Positions 12,374 to 22,741 of a DNA stretch of 64,000 bases are shown here, piece after piece. The stretch spans positions 62,001 through 126,000 of the forward strand of contig OZ025730.1 of assembly GCA_964019335.1 (NCBI GenBank), in the 5' to 3' direction. A program made the position numbers and the translations under genes. Each line of letters opens with the position of its first letter. Positions within the stretch are counted from its first letter, which is position 1. This DNA comes from Diplonema japonicum. Its lineage: Eukaryota; Euglenozoa; Diplonemea; Diplonemida; Diplonemidae. The notes below the pieces were generated by a model. The model had not been told where the DNA came from. It saw nothing but the letters and a program-made list of their open reading frames with translations, and did not search any database.

Positions 12374-13266
12374 TTTTTTTAACTTTTTTTTTTTTTGCCT
12401 TTTTTTCTTGTTTTAACAATTTCTTTAGAGGCACGGGGGGGGCACATAAAAAAAAACTACAATTACAGATACAAAAGATGTCTTTTTTTTTGAAAGGGAA
12501 CCTGCAGTCTGTGACAAGATCGCCTGACCACAATTCAACTCATCTCGTAGAAAAAAAAAAGAAGGGGTTTTCTTTTTTTTGCAATATTTCCCCCTGTTCT
12601 TTTTGTTCGGAAAAAAAAAGGGGGGGGGGAAAGACTGGAAAGAAAAGAGGCTCATATTTAAACATTTCTTTTTTTTCATTTTGCCGTCAATGAATTTCTT
12701 ATGCTACCACTTCACCAAGAAGAAATCTTGGAGCATTTTGGAGGGGAGGGGGTAATATGGTAAGACTTGTCGCTATTTGTTTCTTGTTTCGCTCGAGTGG
12801 GGAGAAGAAAAAAAAAAAACTCATAGTAAAAGACAATCCCACCGGAGGACAGCCTCTTGTGGTGTGAGTTCCTATCTTTTAATGCTCCCCTTCTAGAGCA
12901 TGGCTTTCGTTCCTATTGTCGCCTTTAAAGCTTTTCGTAGTTCCGACACGCGGTCTTTCTTGTATGTCCCTTTCAACTCCTGTAGCTTTTGCGCTGCACA
13001 AATAGTACGCTAATTAACACAAATTTCAACCACATTATAAAAAAAAAAAAAAAAAAGAAAAAAAAAGAGAAAAAAGAGGGAGAAAGTACAGGAGTAATTC
13101 ACTTATTACCCAAAAAATGGGCTTTTTCTTCTTCTTGTTTGTACCGCTGGCTTGCATTCTACTGTTGGGTGTACGCTTTTAATTTGTGGGAGGAAAAAAA
13201 AAGAGCTGAAAGGAAACGGCAAACCCACCTTGAGGAACAGCGATATTTAGTGAATTGACAGAGGCC

Positions 13267-13320
<54 letters not shown>

Positions 13321-13491
13321 GGTTTTGTGAATTACTCCCCTCCCTTTCCCCCCCCTTAAGGCAGACTTTCGAAAGACAAAAGGTAAATTGCCTTGGGGGA
13401 AAAATAAAACGGGGAAAGAAAAAAAAGTCAACATTTACATAAAAAAAAGAAGAAGAAAATACAAACTACGGGAAAAATGTCGCTTCCTTTT
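12374..13491. other. Intergenic homopolymers with a LINE tail
   Basis: Outside the LINE tail listed at 12818-13036 this region holds a 57-base A run near 13267-13318 and several shorter runs. No gene is visible. Confidence 0.5.
12818..13036 (-). repeat. LINE 3'-end fragment (copy 1 of a tail family)
   Basis: The first 100 bases match 43529-43630 closely (shared blocks include AAAAGACAATCCCAC and CAGCCTCTTGTGGTGTGAG). On the minus strand the interior reads as a Lys-rich peptide (AAQKLQELKGTYKKDRVS) ending in a stop, like the C-terminal ends of the LINE proteins elsewhere in the window. It is flanked by T-runs on the sense strand at both sides. Confidence 0.6.
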
Positions 13492-15024
13492 TCAAGACCC
13501 TGGTGTCATCACTCTCCCTTCATAAGGGGCCCGTCTCGAGGGAGAGATGCGCCGTGCTGAGGGGTTGCTTGCAAGCGGGGGGGGAGAGTTCCAGTCTTTG
13601 TAAGTAATGACAGGGGTTTCAGTGGCACCTAGTACAGAACTTGTCATGTTCTTTACGGTGTAGGGGGTCATGTTGTTGCTGGGCTTGCTGGTCGTTCGCC
13701 TCTCTTTTTCTTTTTTCTTTTCCTTCCGTGGTTTCCCATCCACAAGCGTGGCCAAGGCGGTCTTTGCATGGTGCAGTTTGACGTCGTGCTCGTACCCCTG
13801 CTGGGTGGCAGACAGAATCGCTGCTCTGGCATCCTCCAGCTGCTTCTCCATCTCCGCCACCTTCGCGTCTCTCTCCCGCACTGCCTCTCTTGTTCCGCTC
13901 AGCTCTTCGTAGGCCGCTTTGATCAGCTGCTGCGTCTTTTCATCCGGCCCTCTCCTTGCCTCCTCGTTCCTCTCCACCCTCCCCATCAGGTCTTGGATCT
14001 GCCGCTCTTTGATTCTCAGCAGCTCTTCGTTTTGCGTGATCACCGCGTTCTTCTCCTTGAGCTCCCGCTTCGCCGCCTCCACCTCCTTCGCCTTCCCCGA
14101 GATCTTCGGCACTGAGTTGGCTCTGATGTTGGCTGCCTGGAGCTCGGCGTCCCTTTGCTGCAGCACGGACTTCAGTTCTTCGAGCTCCTCCTCCAGAGAT
14201 CTGGCGATGCCCTTCCAGTCGGTTGCGTCTGGGACTTGCGCAGGTGGGGGGCGCACTGAGGTGACGGGGGATGGCGGGATGCTGCGCTGCGGTGTGGGGG
14301 GCCGTGCAGAGTCGCGGGCGGTGGGTGTGCGCGACACAGCGGAATATTGCGAGGGCTGGGCAGACTGCTGCTGGACCGGTGTGGCGGGGGGTGCCAGGGA
14401 CACCTGCGTTGCTTGCACAGAACCGGACACGGAGGGAACCCTAACAGCAGATCTGGCCATCGAAGTTTGCGAGGGCTGCCTGGACACAACAGGAGAGTGG
14501 TTGGAGGCCATCGAAGGCGCGGCTGAGCCTTTTCGAGAGCCCATCGGCGACCCCGGCGAAACAGCAGACGCCATCGGGGTCGGTGCAGCAGGAGCGGTGT
14601 CAGGAACAGATGCTGGTGCTGCAGGTGGGTCTACATTCGCACGGCCGACAGACACCCCACCGGCACTAGGCGGTGGAGGGGGTTGTGAAGGCTGTGACTC
14701 ATGCTTCGGCACACTAACAGGTGGGCTCTTAACAATGGTAGGCGGGGCACCAGCTGGGGACCTCGGCACAGAAACAGGTGTGGCCGCTACGGATCCAGCC
14801 TTGCTGCCCCTTGAGGCAACGGAGCCCTGCCTTGAGGGGAGAAACTCCGGTGCCCCTGCAACAGGCCACTCCCCGTACTTCCCTTTCAATTTCTCCATCA
14901 ATTTGTCTTCCCTCCCCTGATAGCTCGAGAGCACTACATGTAAAATGGGTAGATCTTGCGGGCAATAATGGGTGTAGAAGGCTTCAAACCTCTTCACCAC
15001 AGCTGGGTCAAGCGCAACGCTCAT
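13492..15024 (-). CDS. Coiled-coil protein with a kinetoplastid-style N-terminal module
   Basis: It encodes 510 residues. The first 50 (RFEAFYTHYCPQDLP then SYQGREDKLMEKLKGKYG) resemble a short helical module I associate with many trypanosomatid and other protist cytoskeletal proteins. A long Pro/Ser/Ala-rich disordered region follows (about 55-260), then a strongly heptad-like coiled coil (about 265-430) and a basic KPRKEKKKEKERR patch. The C-terminus is Ser/Pro/Arg-rich with a short ITYKDW motif. A longer upstream frame up to 15327 is rejected because it translates pyrimidine-rich leader into a hydrophobic string and the module begins exactly at MSVALDP. A cytoskeletal or flagellar structural role is likely but not proven. 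Confidence 0.75.
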   Translation of the reverse strand: MSVALDPAVVKRFEAFYTHYCPQDLPILHVVLSSYQGREDKLMEKLKGKYGEWPVAGAPEFLPSRQGSVASRGSKAGSVAATPVSVPRSPAGAPPTIVKSPPVSVPKHESQPSQPPPPPSAGGVSVGRANVDPPAAPASVPDTAPAAPTPMASAVSPGSPMGSRKGSAAPSMASNHSPVVSRQPSQTSMARSAVRVPSVSGSVQATQVSLAPPATPVQQQSAQPSQYSAVSRTPTARDSARPPTPQRSIPPSPVTSVRPPPAQVPDATDWKGIARSLEEELEELKSVLQQRDAELQAANIRANSVPKISGKAKEVEAAKRELKEKNAVITQNEELLRIKERQIQDLMGRVERNEEARRGPDEKTQQLIKAAYEELSGTREAVRERDAKVAEMEKQLEDARAAILSATQQGYEHDVKLHHAKTALATLVDGKPRKEKKKEKERRTTSKPSNNMTPYTVKNMTSSVLGATETPVITYKDWNSPPPLASNPSARRISPSRRAPYEGRVMTPGS

Positions 15025-16574
15025 AATGTCACCCTGTCTTGAGTTTTCTGTCGATATTTGTAGTTGTATGTGTGCATGGATAAGGAAGAAGAACGTATAA
15101 AAGAAAAGTGCAAACGTCATACTTAATAAGAGGGGCTGTTGCCAATAGAAGGGATGAGAGAGTAGGGAGGAGGACGAGAGAAAAGGGAACACGAGAAAAG
15201 GAAGACTCGACCAGTGGAAGAAAAAGAAAAATGAAAGGCGTAAATGGAGAAAAAAAAAACACGGGATAAGCTCACATTCCCGTTCTCCTCCCCACCCCCC
15301 CACCCTCCTCCCCCACATGTCTGTCATTTTCTTCTTCTTTTTTTCTTTTTCTGTTTCTTAAACCATGTATTAGAGAATTTTCAGAATTTGCTTAGATCCT
15401 TATCATATTTTTACAACTTGAATCTTTAAAGAAGTCTCTCTCTCATCCCAGAGGCTGTCACCCTTTGGGTGGGTATTCCTTAAGAAGATTCTTTTTTTTT
15501 TTTTTTCAAATTTAAAGTTGTTAAATAATTAAGGTCAGGAAGAATCTCTTTTTATTAATTTTATTTGACTCTTCAGAAATTACTTCACGCACTGGGGGGC
15601 CCATTACTTCACGCTAAATCTCACTACTTCACGGTGAAATAATGGCCCGTTTTCCGTGAAGTAATAGGGGTTTCCGGTAAATATGCCTCGGTAGGCCAAT
15701 TTTTGCCTCGGTTCGGTTCCCAGTGGGGCTACTTTTTCCTCTCAGTTTGCTATTTCCCCCCAGGTTCAGCTCAATTGGCCAACTTTTGCCTCGGCTCAGT
15801 TCCAAGTTGGACTACTTTTTCCTCCCAATTTGCCCACTTTTGGCTAGGCCTTGTTCCCAGTTTCTGGGGGTAACTCTTCTGTGGGTAAGGGTAACTTAGT
15901 CAGCTTACCCAAGCTCCCCAAAAGACTTCAAAATACCGAAGCAGCAGAAAAAAAAGGAGCCAGCGGCCGCGCCAGGTATGGGAAGGCCTGATTAGAGATG
16001 GTGACAGTGGCAATGCCAGCGACAGCGGCAGCTCTTAGTCAACAAAAGGAGGGAAAACAACTTGTATTGTAACCTTTGTAACCCCTCTCTTGTTGTACCC
16101 CTTGTCACCCTGTTGTGCCCCTCGTGGTGAAGTAATTTCAGAGTGTCGTGAAATAAAACCACTTACCTACCGCCAAGTAATGCTTTACCGACCTCGAGGT
16201 AACGGTAAAGTCATTACTTGTTGGCAGTAAATAGCTATAAAATACGGTAAACTTATCCCCCCACCCGGTTTATTATTATTATTTTCTTCGTTTTTTGGTT
16301 TTCTTTTTCCCTTCCTTCTTTCCCCCTCCTTTTAGTACAATTATTCAATATTCGCCCACCACATTTTTTTCATGAGAAGGGGAAGAAGAAGAAGAAAAAA
16401 AGGAGAGAAAGAAAAAAAGACAGAAAAATGTAAGGGGAGGGTCAACTGTATAAACAACAGCCGGATAAAAAAAAAAAAAAAGGGACACAAAAAAAAAAGA
16501 GGGAAAGATTAGAAGGTAAAGAAGAAAAAAAAAGAAAAGAAAAGAAAAAAAGAACAAGTAAACATTACCACATC
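15025..16574. other. Intergenic region occupied mainly by a dispersed repeat
   Basis: It contains the pyrimidine-rich leader of the coiled-coil gene, the full-length repeat at 15566-16240, and purine-rich runs downstream of the PX exon. No further gene is visible. Confidence 0.6.
15566..16240. repeat. Dispersed TIR repeat, family A, full-length copy
   Basis: This is near-identical to 58911-59646 and, over its first 190 bases, to 17148-17339. The left end (GACTCTTCAGAAATTACTTC) is mirrored by an inverted right end near 16121-16145 (GTGAAGTAATTTCAGAGTG), giving imperfect terminal inversions. The following 95 bases form their own hairpin: CAAGTAATGCTTTACCG pairs with CGGTAAAGTCATTACTTG. There is no coding capacity, so it looks like a MITE-type non-autonomous element. 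Confidence 0.8.
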
Positions 16575-17115
16575 CTAGTTTTGCACTCTTGGAGGTTCTA
16601 TTTCAATAAACTCGTAAAAAGGCCTGAGTGCCTGCTGTGGAACGGACTTGTAAAGAGCCAATGCTTGTTTGGCAAGGGAAGAGAGGTAGGACGAAAGATT
16701 GGCCCTTCGAGCCTCTTTTTGTTTTTGAGAGAGTTTTGTGAGTTGCTTCTTGGGGAATGGCGGGAGGGACTTCGCTAGGAAGCCGAAGGCTTTCTTCAGA
16801 TCCAAGAATGATGAGAACCGCTTCCACACCCCATACCCCCACCCTGCCCCTTCTACAGTTACCTTATAGACGGTGACCCCGTCCTTCTCCTCCACTGCAT
16901 CCACCTCCACACGTGTAACTCCATCGAACGCGTGTTTTTGTTTTTCTTCTTCTTGCACTTCTTCTTCTTCCGTGGTCTCTTCTGATTCCTCTTCTCGTTC
17001 TTCCTCTGCCGCCTCTTCCTCCTCCTCTTCTTCTTGTTCTCGTTCTTCGACCTCTTGTTCTTCTTCTTCTTCCTCTTGGCCTGTCATTTCGATACCATCC
17101 ACATCTTTCGATTTC

Positions 17116-17146
<31 letters not shown>

Positions 17147-18760
17147 ATTTCACTCTTCAGAAATTACTTCACGCACTTGGGGGCCCATTACTTCACGCTA
17201 AATCTCATTACTTCACGCTAAATCTCATTACTTCACGGTGAAATAATGGCCTGTTTTCCGTGAAGTAATAGGGGGTTTCCGTTAAATAATATGCCTCGGT
17301 AGGCCAATTTTTGCCTCGGTTCGGTTCCCAGTGGGGCTAATTCTTTTTTTTAGTTTCTTCCATACCTTATGCTTAACCTTGAGCTCTGGAGGTGCTTTCG
17401 GTGCTGGGAGGTCGTCATCGCTGTTGTTCTCCTCTTCAACGCCAGGGGCAGGGGCAGGGTCAGGGCCAGGGACCGTGAGGTGGTACCGTTTGTCTTGTGG
17501 TGTACAGTCCTCCTGCTCCATTTGTTCCATGGGTTCTTCTTCGTTTTGCTCGCCTGCGAGCTCATTCACACCTGCGCTGTTGAAGGAGGAGGGGAGAGAG
17601 AGAGGGCCTGCGGACGGGTTCATGAGTATCGGCTGCGACCTCAGTGAGGACCTGTCCACCCTGAAATTGCGCATCGCATCTTCCATAGACAGAACTTTTT
17701 CCGTTTCGCCATCTTGAAGCTCGTCCAAAGCACATGCAGAGCCTTGGTCCGTCCCTGCTCTAAGGGGGTGATTGTTTACCTCCTCCACTGGATGGCGGGT
17801 TGCTATCTCTTCTGCAGACACCGGAGCCTCTTCAACAGACACTGAAACTTCTTCTACAGACACTGGGACATCTTTTTCAGGTTCCGGCTCGTAAGGTATG
17901 AACCCAAAGGGATGCGCCCCCTCCACGTTTTCCTCACCGCCTTCTCGCTTTTTCTTCTTCTTCTTCTTCTCGCGTTTCGGTTTCTTCTCTGCTTCGTCTT
18001 CATTTTTCGCATTCTCACCTTTTGATTTGTTTTCTTCGGGTTCGACTTCCGCCTCTTCTTCGAACCGTTGCTCCTCTTCTTGTTGTTGTTGTTGTTGTTG
18101 TTGCTCCTCCAGCTCCTTCGCCCTTTTGAGCTTCTTCTCTTTTTTCCGTTCTTTTTTTTCGTTTTTTTCTTGTTGTACGCGTTCGGCTTCGAGTTCCTCC
18201 TGTCGAATCGCCTCAGCAGCAGCGGTGGCCTCATGGAGGTCACGGTACACGCAGATAGAGAGAGATAAGGCACCACCCTGGTGTACGAGTTTTATTTGTT
18301 CGATGAGATCCATGGGCTTCCGAATGGGTTTACCGCCTGCCTTGCAAAGGCAGTGCCCCACAACCACCCCGCCGCGCTCTGCTGGGGACAAGGACATGAC
18401 TTCTGTGATGACAACATCATCGTCTAGAAGCGCACAGGTCATCCCGAAGTGCTCTCCTCTGTAGGCAAGGGTGGCATTCAGGTACTCTTTTTTCCGTTTC
18501 TCCACCCTCGGGGCTTCTTGGGGTTCCTCGTCGTCGTCGAGAGGCATACCCATGTCGCCTCGTCTTTTTACTAACGTGTTCTTCAGCTCTTCCCACAACG
18601 TGTCCGCGCTTGTCCCCTCTGCCATGGCTGAATACACCTTTACCATGTCTCTTACAGTCGCTTCCGCTAGGAGCTTCACGTCGTTCTTCGTGTACCCGCA
18701 CGACAGGGCACGGAGCATCTTCTGCAGAGGTGGTGCGAGATTTTGAACCTCATTTTCCAT
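16575..18760 (-). CDS. PDZ-acidic-PX domain protein with a repeat inside its intron
   Basis: Two exons give 644 residues. Exon 1 (17366-18760) carries a PDZ domain at about residues 95-175 (YRGEHFGMTC, ALLDDDVVITEV, GGKPIRKPMDL), then long Glu/Lys/Gln-rich low complexity. It seems to run into a repeat, but CATAAG is followed by GTATGG. An intron at 17115-17365 (251 nt) ends in a 26-base A run and TACAG, and the frame resumes without phase change as KSKDVDGIEMTG. Exon 2 (16575-17114) is an acidic stretch and a PX domain (VWKRFSSFLDLKKAF, PPFPKK, RRANLSSYL, FYEFIE). PX domains bind phosphoinositides on endosomal membranes and PDZ domains bind C-terminal peptides, so a membrane scaffold is inferred. 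If unspliced, exon 1 ends about 28 codons later inside the repeat, and the PX part has no good ATG of its own before the acidic tract. Confidence 0.8.
17148..17339. repeat. Dispersed repeat family A, truncated copy inside the PDZ-PX intron
   Basis: This matches the first 190 bases of 15566-16240, with one 21-base unit (CATTACTTCACGCTAAATCT) duplicated. The rest of the element is missing. It lies wholly between the inferred splice sites 17365 and 17115. Confidence 0.8.
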
Positions 18761-18801
18761 GGTGTTTTTTTTTTGTTTGTCTTTATTAAATGTTTGTGAG
18801 A

Positions 18802-18836
<35 letters not shown>

Positions 18837-19127
18837 TGAAGTGGGTGCTCACACTTTAAAAAAAAAAAATCCGTAAACCCCATTTCAAAAGTAATTGGCA
18901 ACAACCAAAAGGTGAGGCACTTCGAAACACACAGAACTGTCCACAGTCCCGCAAAGTCTTCGCATGGAAGTTAAAAGTTTTATTTTTTTTTTTGCCTTTT
19001 TTAGGCGCGGACGTCACATCAAAGCCAACACACCGAGGTTGGGGACAAGGTCACACTAACCCAGGTTTTAGGTGGGCGCGACTCGGGGGAGTAGAAAAAA
19101 AGAAAAAGAAAAAAAAAGAACACTCTC
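18761..19127. other. Intergenic, C-run and mixed sequence
   Basis: It contains the PDZ-PX leader, a run of about 30 C at 18804-18833, and about 250 bases of ordinary composition downstream of the PCIF1-like gene. No gene seen. Confidence 0.5.
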
Positions 19128-20249
19128 TCACCTTTGTCTTTGTTTTTTCGTGTTTGGTTCCGGGGCGTCTTCCTTGTCCCCTTCCCACACCGCGAGCAGT
19201 CTTTCCTTCAGTTTTTGGAGGTTCTCTTGCTGGCCCCATTCCTTCTCGCCTTCTGGGTTCATCAAAACCAGGATTAAGGAATTCCTGACGAACGGCGGGG
19301 CTCGTTCCCCCGAAAGCCCATCGACGTACCCATGGCTGCCCTCCTTAACAACAAGGTCGAGTTTCAAGAAATTCTGAGAGTCCTCTCGAATCTTTGTAAT
19401 CGAGGGAGTAGGGGGGTCCGTCCATTCGGGTATTATAAGGCTGAAACAAAGTGCCTTCGGGGTAGCCAGTAAATCTACCATGTGGTCGTGCAGCTTATCC
19501 ATAACATGCTCTGTGAACGGAGGGTTGACTTCTAAGGAGCCGGTGGTGGGGCGGAAGTCGAAAAACGATCCCAGCGATCCAAAGACAACGTCTGTCGAAG
19601 GGTACAAAGAGCAGAAAGTACTCAAGGTGGTATTGATAGGGGATGCAAAGGCTTCCACCTCCACCTTGAGGTGATCTTGCAGTATGGCCATGACTTGTTT
19701 AGGTATCGCGTCTTGAAGCCCGCTGCGGCCCCCTGTTAGAAAGTGGTACCGGAGCTTCATCAGCGCCACGCAATGTGGGAAGAACTCGTCCTTCCATCGG
19801 TACTGGGATTTTAATTTTTCCCACTGTGCCAGAGAAACCGTTACCTTTGTATCTTTCACGTAAATGTCCATCATTGTGTCCCGGGGTTTGACTCGTACTT
19901 CGGATGGCCTTCCGTGGAATTCCATTTCTCGGATTTTGGTAATTTCATCGCCGACTTTTCTCAGGATCTCAGCAGGTTCGGTTGCACCTGCTCGTTGCAG
20001 CTCTGCCTCGCATTCGCGGTCGCACCCGCTGACCATCCACCGGTTGAAGGACTTCTCCGCTCTCCCGTACTGGTCCACAAAACCGCCTGCTTTCTTCACC
20101 TTTTCGTAGAACCCTTGCCGCACCTGCTTCATTCTCTTCACCTTCGCTTCCTCCAAGCTGACCTCTTCAACCACATCGGTCTCCGCCTCCCACTTCGCGA
20201 CCCTCTCCTTCACAACATCCTCCAGGTACGCCTCGCCGATCTTCATCAT
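19128..20249 (-). CDS. PCIF1-like mRNA cap adenosine N6-methyltransferase
   Basis: It encodes 373 residues. The catalytic signature NPPF is at residues 242-245, preceded by the conserved GSLGSFFDF and GSLEV. It is followed by ALCFSLIIPEWTDPPTP, which matches the PCIF1/CAPAM layout (FIVFIPEW.PPTP) very closely. Human PCIF1 adds the N6 methyl to the cap-adjacent 2'-O-methyladenosine, using S-adenosylmethionine, in the nucleus. This copy is much shorter than the human protein (about 700 residues): the WW domain and much of the N-terminal helical region are absent. The C-terminus is basic (KKQRQR), possibly nuclear targeting. The start is the first of two adjacent ATGs after CAACAGGGAGGGGAA. A longer upstream frame is leader DNA containing a lysine run and was rejected. 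Confidence 0.88.
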   Translation of the reverse strand: MMKIGEAYLEDVVKERVAKWEAETDVVEEVSLEEAKVKRMKQVRQGFYEKVKKAGGFVDQYGRAEKSFNRWMVSGCDRECEAELQRAGATEPAEILRKVGDEITKIREMEFHGRPSEVRVKPRDTMMDIYVKDTKVTVSLAQWEKLKSQYRWKDEFFPHCVALMKLRYHFLTGGRSGLQDAIPKQVMAILQDHLKVEVEAFASPINTTLSTFCSLYPSTDVVFGSLGSFFDFRPTTGSLEVNPPFTEHVMDKLHDHMVDLLATPKALCFSLIIPEWTDPPTPSITKIREDSQNFLKLDLVVKEGSHGYVDGLSGERAPPFVRNSLILVLMNPEGEKEWGQQENLQKLKERLLAVWEGDKEDAPEPNTKKQRQR

Positions 20250-20359
20250 TTCCCCTCCCTGTTGACAGCATTGTTTCGGCACAGAACACAAATAATACAC
20301 TGACGTTATTGTTGGAAGGGAGGGAGGGAGGGGAGTTTTTTTTTTTTTTTTTTTTTTGT

Positions 20360-22594
20360 CTATAAAAGGTAGAATGTAATAGTTATAGACCCGGGTTTGA
20401 AAAGGCTGACGGGGAGGAAGGCCGACTCTGTGTTGGAGTCGAAGGTAACTGGGCCTTGCGTGCTGTTCACAGATATCACAGTCGAAGATGGGACGCGAAG
20501 CTTCACGTTCCATCCAGCAGGGGCCTTGTTAAGAGTGGCGGAAAACACAACCTTTTCACTAGGGAACACAGTGTACGAGAAACTTGTAACGCCGTACCGG
20601 CTCATCCCACGGTTCATGCTGACGACTTTGTTCTTTGTCCACCAGTCTCTGGGGATTCCCTTTCCGTAGTACACGATGCCCTGGTCGGGGTTGTCTAGAA
20701 GAAGCATCCATTTGACACTCAGCGGAACCGACAGTTGAGCGGGAGGACAGTATGGTTGTCCTTGTAAATATTGAATGCTCGTTTCCTCCAACGCTGTCCA
20801 CGTTCCTCTCGTGTAACCGTGGCTGGAGAGCGAGTAAAGCTGCAGCAGGAACTGCGGCACGAGATCGTTCTGAAGCAAACCGTACGCCCAGCCGTGCGAG
20901 GTGAAGGTTTGGAGCCACTGTCCTGACGCATCAGAACCAGTTCCGGAGAGCACTCCCAAACGGGTCATCACACTGTTGTTGGTGTTCCATTCAACAATCG
21001 CCTGCACGACGTTCTTCGCCATCACGTTGGAGTAAAACATTTCCGCGTAGGTCCTCCACGGCTCGCTTTCCCTTATAGAGCGTTGCTCGGGAAGCTCAGC
21101 ACAGGCACCAATACCAGCCACATAAGGGTAACAGGTACCATTCACCGATTTCGACATTGACGCTTCAAAATCCGCTTTTATAATACCCGCTTCCGTCGTT
21201 AGGTTTGTTCCCAATTGTGTCTTCCCGAGTTTTGTCATCACATCGCCCATTTCTAAGAACCCGCGAACGGTTTCTAAGGCGATGGAATAAAACGGAAGCT
21301 CTGTGGAGCCCAGTGGGATGTCGTCCTTCCACAGATCTGCTTCGTCGTTCCCCCGTGGCATGCCGTATGTAGGGTCGGATTTGGCTATTTGCCGGGAGGC
21401 GCGAAGACGGCGTTGGAGAAGCCCGATGATACCCTCGAGCTTGTTCATCTGCGATATGATCAAGGCAGCATCGTTGGTGTACTGATAATAAAGCCCGACA
21501 ACAGTCAGCATCCTAGCGTGTTGCGCCATTTCGAGGCCCCTGTAGTGGACACCGCCTTGTTTTCTGATGTAGTATGTTAGATAATTCTCGATGACACCCT
21601 TTGCGTAGTCGGTCAACCCCCATTCGATCGCAGCCATGACGGATGCGGTGAACGTTTCTGGGAAGCCGTTGTTGTGCGGGCCGCCGTACGCGCAGCCGCC
21701 GGGATCTCCGCAAACACCGTATTTCGGCCAGAACACAGAACGGCGGGTGATCATGTCCTTGGAAAGGGAATGAACTGCTTGGTCGGCGAGAACCTGCTCG
21801 GGAATCGATATGGTAGTCCGGTTTGACTGAGCCCACAGATTGTCCCAATACAATTTGTGTGTGAAAACGGCAGAGTAGAAATCGTTGTCTTCAGGGGTGA
21901 ATGCAGGGTTGTACGCGTAGGTGTCGAAAACAATTTGTCTGTCAAGCACACCGTTGACGATTCGCACGAAGCGGAACATTGCAGGCTGCTCGCGGTTTCC
22001 ATCAGTGTTGTCGACCGGCGACACCGACATTTCCCACCGCACGGACTCATTCACCAAGTAAGCATAATGAACGATTTGAAGAGAACCTCCTATAAGCCCT
22101 TCGTAAACATTGTTTTTCGCTGCTGTCCACTCGCTTCCAATAATCAACGGCGGGCGGGGGTACCCCGCGTATATACCTACATCGCCGTATCTGTCAAAGA
22201 CAACTTCTACATCGGACTGCCGTGAAGATAGAAATGTGTGCTGACCGTCGTAGGAGAAACCGGTGCTTGCGCCCCACCCGAATAAAATCGGCGGGACTGT
22301 GTTCAGTACCTCGTCGAATCCGGGGTCGGCCCCGTCAGAGAGGTACTTTTTTGCGATGAGATCTGGGTCAGCGTTCCACACGTCGGTCTTGTTGAGGCCC
22401 CCCCATGTTCCCGGCATGTTTTGGTTGTATACTCTCTTATGCACGATCGAGCCGTCGCTGCTCCCTCCTACGATTGTAATCGATCCGTTCAAATGGCTGA
22501 AATCTTCGCAAACAACGCCTCCCAAGAGAGAACCCACGGTCGAATAGTTTATAGGACATACTGTCAGAACCGTTGTCAGGACGATTGGAAGCAT
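20360..22594 (-). CDS. Secreted six-hairpin glycosidase-like protein
   Basis: It encodes 744 residues. The start MLPIVLTTVLTVCPINYS looks like a signal peptide, and the body has many N-x-S/T sites, so a secreted or lysosomal location is likely. The central part (about 290-560) is helical, with repeated aromatic/acidic patterns (CAYGGPHNNGFPETFTA, WKDDIPLGSTELPFYS, SHGWAYGLLQNDLVPQF) that resemble an alpha/alpha toroid glycoside hydrolase. The N-terminal 250 residues and the last 110 are beta-rich. I do not recognise the exact family, and the catalytic acid pair cannot be fixed from sequence alone. Start chosen at the ATG following a 20-base A run plus GAA; upstream codons are only homopolymer. 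A substrate such as a plant, algal or glycoprotein oligosaccharide is possible but unproven. Confidence 0.6.
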   Translation of the reverse strand: MLPIVLTTVLTVCPINYSTVGSLLGGVVCEDFSHLNGSITIVGGSSDGSIVHKRVYNQNMPGTWGGLNKTDVWNADPDLIAKKYLSDGADPGFDEVLNTVPPILFGWGASTGFSYDGQHTFLSSRQSDVEVVFDRYGDVGIYAGYPRPPLIIGSEWTAAKNNVYEGLIGGSLQIVHYAYLVNESVRWEMSVSPVDNTDGNREQPAMFRFVRIVNGVLDRQIVFDTYAYNPAFTPEDNDFYSAVFTHKLYWDNLWAQSNRTTISIPEQVLADQAVHSLSKDMITRRSVFWPKYGVCGDPGGCAYGGPHNNGFPETFTASVMAAIEWGLTDYAKGVIENYLTYYIRKQGGVHYRGLEMAQHARMLTVVGLYYQYTNDAALIISQMNKLEGIIGLLQRRLRASRQIAKSDPTYGMPRGNDEADLWKDDIPLGSTELPFYSIALETVRGFLEMGDVMTKLGKTQLGTNLTTEAGIIKADFEASMSKSVNGTCYPYVAGIGACAELPEQRSIRESEPWRTYAEMFYSNVMAKNVVQAIVEWNTNNSVMTRLGVLSGTGSDASGQWLQTFTSHGWAYGLLQNDLVPQFLLQLYSLSSHGYTRGTWTALEETSIQYLQGQPYCPPAQLSVPLSVKWMLLLDNPDQGIVYYGKGIPRDWWTKNKVVSMNRGMSRYGVTSFSYTVFPSEKVVFSATLNKAPAGWNVKLRVPSSTVISVNSTQGPVTFDSNTESAFLPVSLFKPGSITITFYLL

Positions 22595-22741
22595 TTCTTT
22601 TTTTTTTTTTTTTTTTTTTGAAACTTTCCCTCCCCTCCCCCCCAAGCGCCCTTTTTTTTTGATGAAAGAAAGATCTGTTTATTAGAAGGGGGGGAAAAAA
22701 AAAGAGAAAGGTTTGTTTTAAGAAGAAAAAAAAAATATATG

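Noticed and set aside
15025-15327. N-terminal extension of the coiled-coil gene with a hydrophobic, signal-like stretch
   Set aside because: The hydrophobicity comes from pyrimidine-rich leader, and the conserved module begins at the internal ATG 15024.
17282-17365. Repeat-derived C-terminus of the PDZ protein
   Set aside because: A GTATGG donor precedes it and an in-frame PX exon follows the repeat, so the repeat is more likely intronic.
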